From an uncultured Eubacteriales bacterium (GTDB lineage Bacteria > Bacillota_A > Clostridia > Christensenellales > Aristaeellaceae), in the NCBI GenBank assembly GCA_902795555.1, contig CADBLV010000230.1, positions 1 through 9,016 of the forward strand: a DNA stretch of 9,016 nucleotides, read 5' to 3'. Shown here piece after piece: positions 7,148-9,016 of this stretch. Position 1 is the first letter of the stretch; every line of letters starts with the position of its first letter. Both the position numbers and the translations under genes were made by a program. Under the pieces are notes generated by a model, which saw nothing but the letters and a program-made list of their open reading frames with translations, ran no database searches and had not been told where the DNA came from.

Positions 7148-7178
7148 ATGATACATCTTGGAGTGAACTCAAAGTCAA
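7148..7178 (-). promoter_or_regulatory. MerR-type promoter with a 19-bp spacer and internal operator dyad
   Basis: On the - strand a -35 box TTGACT (7178-7173) and a -10 box TATCAT (7153-7148, 5 of 6 consensus) are separated by 19 bp instead of 17. On the + strand the dyad CTTGGAGT (7157-7164), GA, ACTCAAAG (7167-7174) fills the spacer and matches at 7 of 8 positions. A stretched spacer filled by a dyad is the established layout of MerR-family targets such as mer, zntA, copA and bmr promoters, where the regulator twists the DNA to align the two boxes. The promoter lies about 30 nt ahead of the DUF362 start, so that gene is the expected target. No MerR gene lies in the window. Confidence 0.8.
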
Positions 7179-7205
7179 GCGGTTTTCTCATTCGGAAACA
7201 GACAT

Positions 7206-7244
7206 ATTTTGCCCATGAGCGCGAAGCGGAGTGGCTTGCAAAAT
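7206..7244. repeat. Imperfect inverted repeat upstream of the MerR-type promoter
   Basis: ATTTTGC (7206-7212) and GCAAAAT (7238-7244) are exact complementary arms, with an inner CGC-GAA-GCG mini-hairpin (7220-7228). Neither strand has a following T-run. It could be a REP-like interspersed element or a structured RNA end. It lies 28 bp upstream of the -35 box of the DUF362 promoter. Confidence 0.4.
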
Positions 7245-7257
7245 AGTCATCCGGCAC

Positions 7258-7280
7258 AAAATGACAGAAGTTAACTGTCA
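7258..7280 (-). terminator. Weak hairpin with a short T-run, possible second terminator
   Basis: On the - strand TGACAG (7280-7275) pairs with CTGTCA (7267-7262) around a 7-nt loop, and four Ts (7261-7258) follow. It lies behind the stronger hairpin at 7318-7347 and may act as a back-up stop for the kinase/epimerase unit. The 6-bp stem is short. Confidence 0.35.
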
Positions 7281-7317
7281 CACATAGAGGAGAAGATTTT
7301 ATCCAGAGCAGACAAAG

Positions 7318-7347
7318 GGGGCGCAGGTCGAAAATCGCCTGCGCCCC
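7318..7347 (-). terminator. Strong GC-rich hairpin after the epimerase gene, probable terminator
   Basis: GGGGCGCAGG (7318-7327) and CCTGCGCCCC (7338-7347) form a perfect 10-bp stem, extended by an inner CGA/TCG pairing (7329-7331 with 7335-7337) around an AAA loop on the + strand. It begins 5 nt past the epimerase stop codon. The - strand continues with C and then only three Ts, so the T-run is weak, but position and stability favour a transcript end. Confidence 0.65.
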
Positions 7348-7352
7348 GAACA

Positions 7353-8222
7353 TCATTCAAATTGGACCGTATAGGAAAATTCCGTCTGTTCGCCGGCCGG
7401 AAGGGAGGCGATGGATTTTTTCTGATCCACGGTACCCCGGAATCCCGCGTCATCCGTCCGGCCGACCCAGGGTTCCAGGCAGAGAAAGGTTCCTTTGGGA
7501 TTGGCCCAGATCGCCAGCATCGGGAACTGTTCGCACGTCATCATCACGAAAGGCTTCCGGTTCGGAAGGGCAATGCCCACGGTTTTCACCTGATGATCCT
7601 CAAAGATCCAGGTATCCGGAATGTCATCCTGCCATGGAGCATAGCCACCGTCGGTGTGCAGCGTATAGACGGAATCCGGAAGCCCGAAGCCCGTCCCGTC
7701 GGCGCCGATATACCGGAGAGTGCTGCATTCCGGGAAAACCAGGAAGCAATCCTCCTTGCGGACGCCTTCCGGAAGAAGAAATCCCGGATGCCCGCCGATG
7801 CAGAAATACATGGTTTCCCCGCCGCGGTTTTCGACCCCGTAGGTCACCTGAAGCCGGTTTTCACAAAGGGAATGGGTCACGCTGAGGCGGAAATCGAACG
7901 GATAGTTTTTCCGGGTCGACTCGTCAGCCGTCAGCACATGGGTGACGGAGGACGGGGTTTCGCTGACGCAGGCAAAGGGCAGATCCCGGGCAAAGCCATG
8001 CTGAGTGGGCATGTCATATTCCCTGTCGCCCAGGCGGTATTTTCCGCCGGTCACCTTCCCCACAAAGGGGAAAAGGATCGGGGAATGACGGTTCCAGACG
8101 GCGGGATCCGCGGTCCAGATCCTTTCCCGGCCGGTCCGAAGATCCTGAACGCTGATCAGTTCCGCGCCGCTGTCTGAAACGACGGCCCGAAGAACATCGT
8201 TCCGGATGATATGATTGGTCAT
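7353..8222 (-). CDS. Aldose 1-epimerase family protein (LacX-like)
   Basis: A 289-residue cytoplasmic protein of the galactose-mutarotase-like fold. Expected active-site positions are present: H75 in TQHGFARD, H145 in IGGHPGF, and the catalytic-base glutamate E250 in LCLEPWVGRTD. The early segments SDSGAELISV (16-25) and SPILFPFVGKV (47-57) are typical of the LacX subgroup rather than classical GalM, which is about 50 residues longer. The reaction would be interconversion of the alpha and beta forms of a free sugar; the specific sugar is not determined. The start at 8222 follows AGGAGG with a short 4-nt gap. It lies 31 nt behind the PfkB-family kinase gene, so the two are very probably one operon, which suggests the epimerase prepares a sugar for the same catabolic route. 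A strong hairpin closes the unit. Confidence 0.92.
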   Translation of the reverse strand: MTNHIIRNDVLRAVVSDSGAELISVQDLRTGRERIWTADPAVWNRHSPILFPFVGKVTGGKYRLGDREYDMPTQHGFARDLPFACVSETPSSVTHVLTADESTRKNYPFDFRLSVTHSLCENRLQVTYGVENRGGETMYFCIGGHPGFLLPEGVRKEDCFLVFPECSTLRYIGADGTGFGLPDSVYTLHTDGGYAPWQDDIPDTWIFEDHQVKTVGIALPNRKPFVMMTCEQFPMLAIWANPKGTFLCLEPWVGRTDDAGFRGTVDQKKSIASLPAGEQTEFSYTVQFE

Positions 8223-8253
8223 GTGTCCTCCTGTGGCAGATTTCCTGCCGGGC

Positions 8254-9016
8254 TTACCGCTTGACGCGGGCGCTGCCGTTTTTCATGATGGATTCCACTT
8301 CTTCCCTGCTGGCCATGCTGGTGTCGCCGGGGGTGGTCATGGCCAGGGCGCCGTGGGCCGCGCCGTAATTCACGGCCAGCTCGGGATCGCCGGTCGTCAT
8401 CAGGCCGAAGATCAGCCCGGAAGCGAAGGAATCGCCGCCGCCGACCCGGTCCAGAATCTCCAGCCCGTCATAGGCCTTGGACATATGCACCTTTCCGTCC
8501 GCCCAGCAGATGGCTTTCCAGTCGTTCACGGTGGCCGTTTTCACGGTGCGCAGGGTCGTGGCGATTGCCTTGAAATTCGGATACTGACGGGCGGCTTCTT
8601 CGATCATCTTGTAATACCCGTCCAGATTCAGCTCCTTCAGGCTGGCGTCGTTTCCTTCCACCTGCAGTCCCAGGCAGGCGGTGAAATCTTCTTCGTTGCC
8701 GATCATGACATCCACATATTTGGCGACTTCCTTATTCACTTCCCTGGCTTTCTCCAGGCCGCCGATGGCGGACCACATGGAAGGCCGGTAGTTCAGGTCG
8801 TAGGAGATGAGGGTGCCGTATTTCTTCGCGGTTTTGCAGGCCTCGATCACCGTCTGGCAGCTCTGCTCGGAAAGGGCCGCGTAAATGCCGCCGGTGTGCA
8901 GCCAGCGGACGCCCAGCTTCCCGAAGACGTATTCAAAATCGAAATCTTCCGGGGTCGCCTTGGAGATGGCGGTATTGGCCCGGTCGGAACAGCCGACGGC
9001 GCCGCGGATCCCGAAG
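8254..9016 (-). CDS. kdgK: PfkB-family sugar kinase, probable 2-keto-3-deoxygluconate kinase (N-terminus outside window)
   Basis: The frame stays open from the stop at 8254-8256 to the right edge, so 253 residues are visible and roughly the first 60-90 of a typical 310-340-residue kinase are missing. The GTG at 8848-8850 is an internal Val, not a start: conserved sequence continues upstream of it, including RANTAIS and RWLHTGGIYAAL. The ribokinase/PfkB signature 2 is clear as LDRVGGGDSFASGLIFGL, with the GGGD anion hole and catalytic Asp at visible residues 192-195. SYDLNYRPSMW and MIGNEEDF match KDG kinases. The enzyme would phosphorylate 2-keto-3-deoxygluconate with ATP to KDPG, feeding the Entner-Doudoroff aldolase in uronate or pectin breakdown. 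A fructokinase or another PfkB sugar kinase is the alternative. The epimerase gene follows at 31 nt. Confidence 0.85.
   Translation of the reverse strand, partial: FGIRGAVGCSDRANTAISKATPEDFDFEYVFGKLGVRWLHTGGIYAALSEQSCQTVIEACKTAKKYGTLISYDLNYRPSMWSAIGGLEKAREVNKEVAKYVDVMIGNEEDFTACLGLQVEGNDASLKELNLDGYYKMIEEAARQYPNFKAIATTLRTVKTATVNDWKAICWADGKVHMSKAYDGLEILDRVGGGDSFASGLIFGLMTTGDPELAVNYGAAHGALAMTTPGDTSMASREEVESIMKNGSARVKR

Noticed and set aside
6387..7151. 254-codon open frame on the + strand
   Set aside because: It is antisense to the DUF362 gene, whose motifs are unmistakable; the translation has no recognisable domain, and GC-rich codons on the other strand explain the long open frame.
7281..7317. 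Purine-rich AGAGGAGAAG stretch on the + strand, as a ribosome binding site for a small gene
   Set aside because: No ATG, GTG or TTG at proper spacing opens a frame of useful length; the following sequence is the hairpin of the opposite-strand unit.
7362..8177. 271-codon open frame on the + strand
   Set aside because: It is antisense to the epimerase gene, which keeps all expected active-site residues; this is a shadow frame.
8254..8850. Short version of the sugar kinase starting at the GTG at 8850
   Set aside because: The same frame continues to the window edge with conserved kinase sequence, so the gene is cut by the window rather than short.

Overview
The window looks like chromosomal DNA of a moderately GC-rich Clostridia-type Firmicute, possibly an uncultured gut or rumen lineage. 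This rests on strong AGGAGG-type ribosome binding sites, sigma-A-like promoters, a textbook intrinsic terminator and the gene content. It is an inference and no taxonomic marker gene is present. I see no tRNA, rRNA, CRISPR array, insertion sequence or phage gene. No gene-free stretch exceeds 300 bases; the longest, 7119-7352, is described below.

Left part, + strand (1-3076): the C-terminal end of a hybrid histidine kinase (end of the ATPase domain, then two receiver domains) overlaps by 4 nt a gene for a secreted family-1 solute-binding protein. A GNAT acetyltransferase follows 92 nt later, and the group ends at a clear intrinsic terminator (2963-2990). No ABC permease follows the binding protein, so it may be the extracytoplasmic ligand sensor of the kinase rather than part of a transporter.

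Middle, + strand (2992-5047): a good sigma-A promoter directly behind that terminator drives a single gene for a 656-residue exported protein that I do not recognise. It is rich in beta-strand-like sequence and more A+T-rich than its neighbours. It converges with the next gene at only 13 nt, and one small inverted repeat holds both stop codons.

Right part, - strand (5061-9016): reading leftwards from the right edge there are two transcription units. The first is a PfkB-family sugar kinase (probable 2-keto-3-deoxygluconate kinase, truncated by the window edge) plus a LacX-like aldose-1-epimerase homologue, closed by a strong GC-rich hairpin. This pair fits uronate or other sugar catabolism. 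The second is a DUF362/ferredoxin-type iron-sulfur protein followed by a nitrilase-superfamily amidohydrolase. It is preceded by a promoter with an unusual 19-bp spacer holding an inverted repeat, the hallmark of MerR-family activation. The two genes are separated by a 90-nt leader with a perfect 10-bp inverted repeat just upstream of the amidohydrolase ribosome binding site.

The points most worth following up are the MerR-type promoter on the DUF362 unit, the kinase/binding-protein coupling, and the unrecognised exported protein. I found no convincing entirely new multi-gene system.
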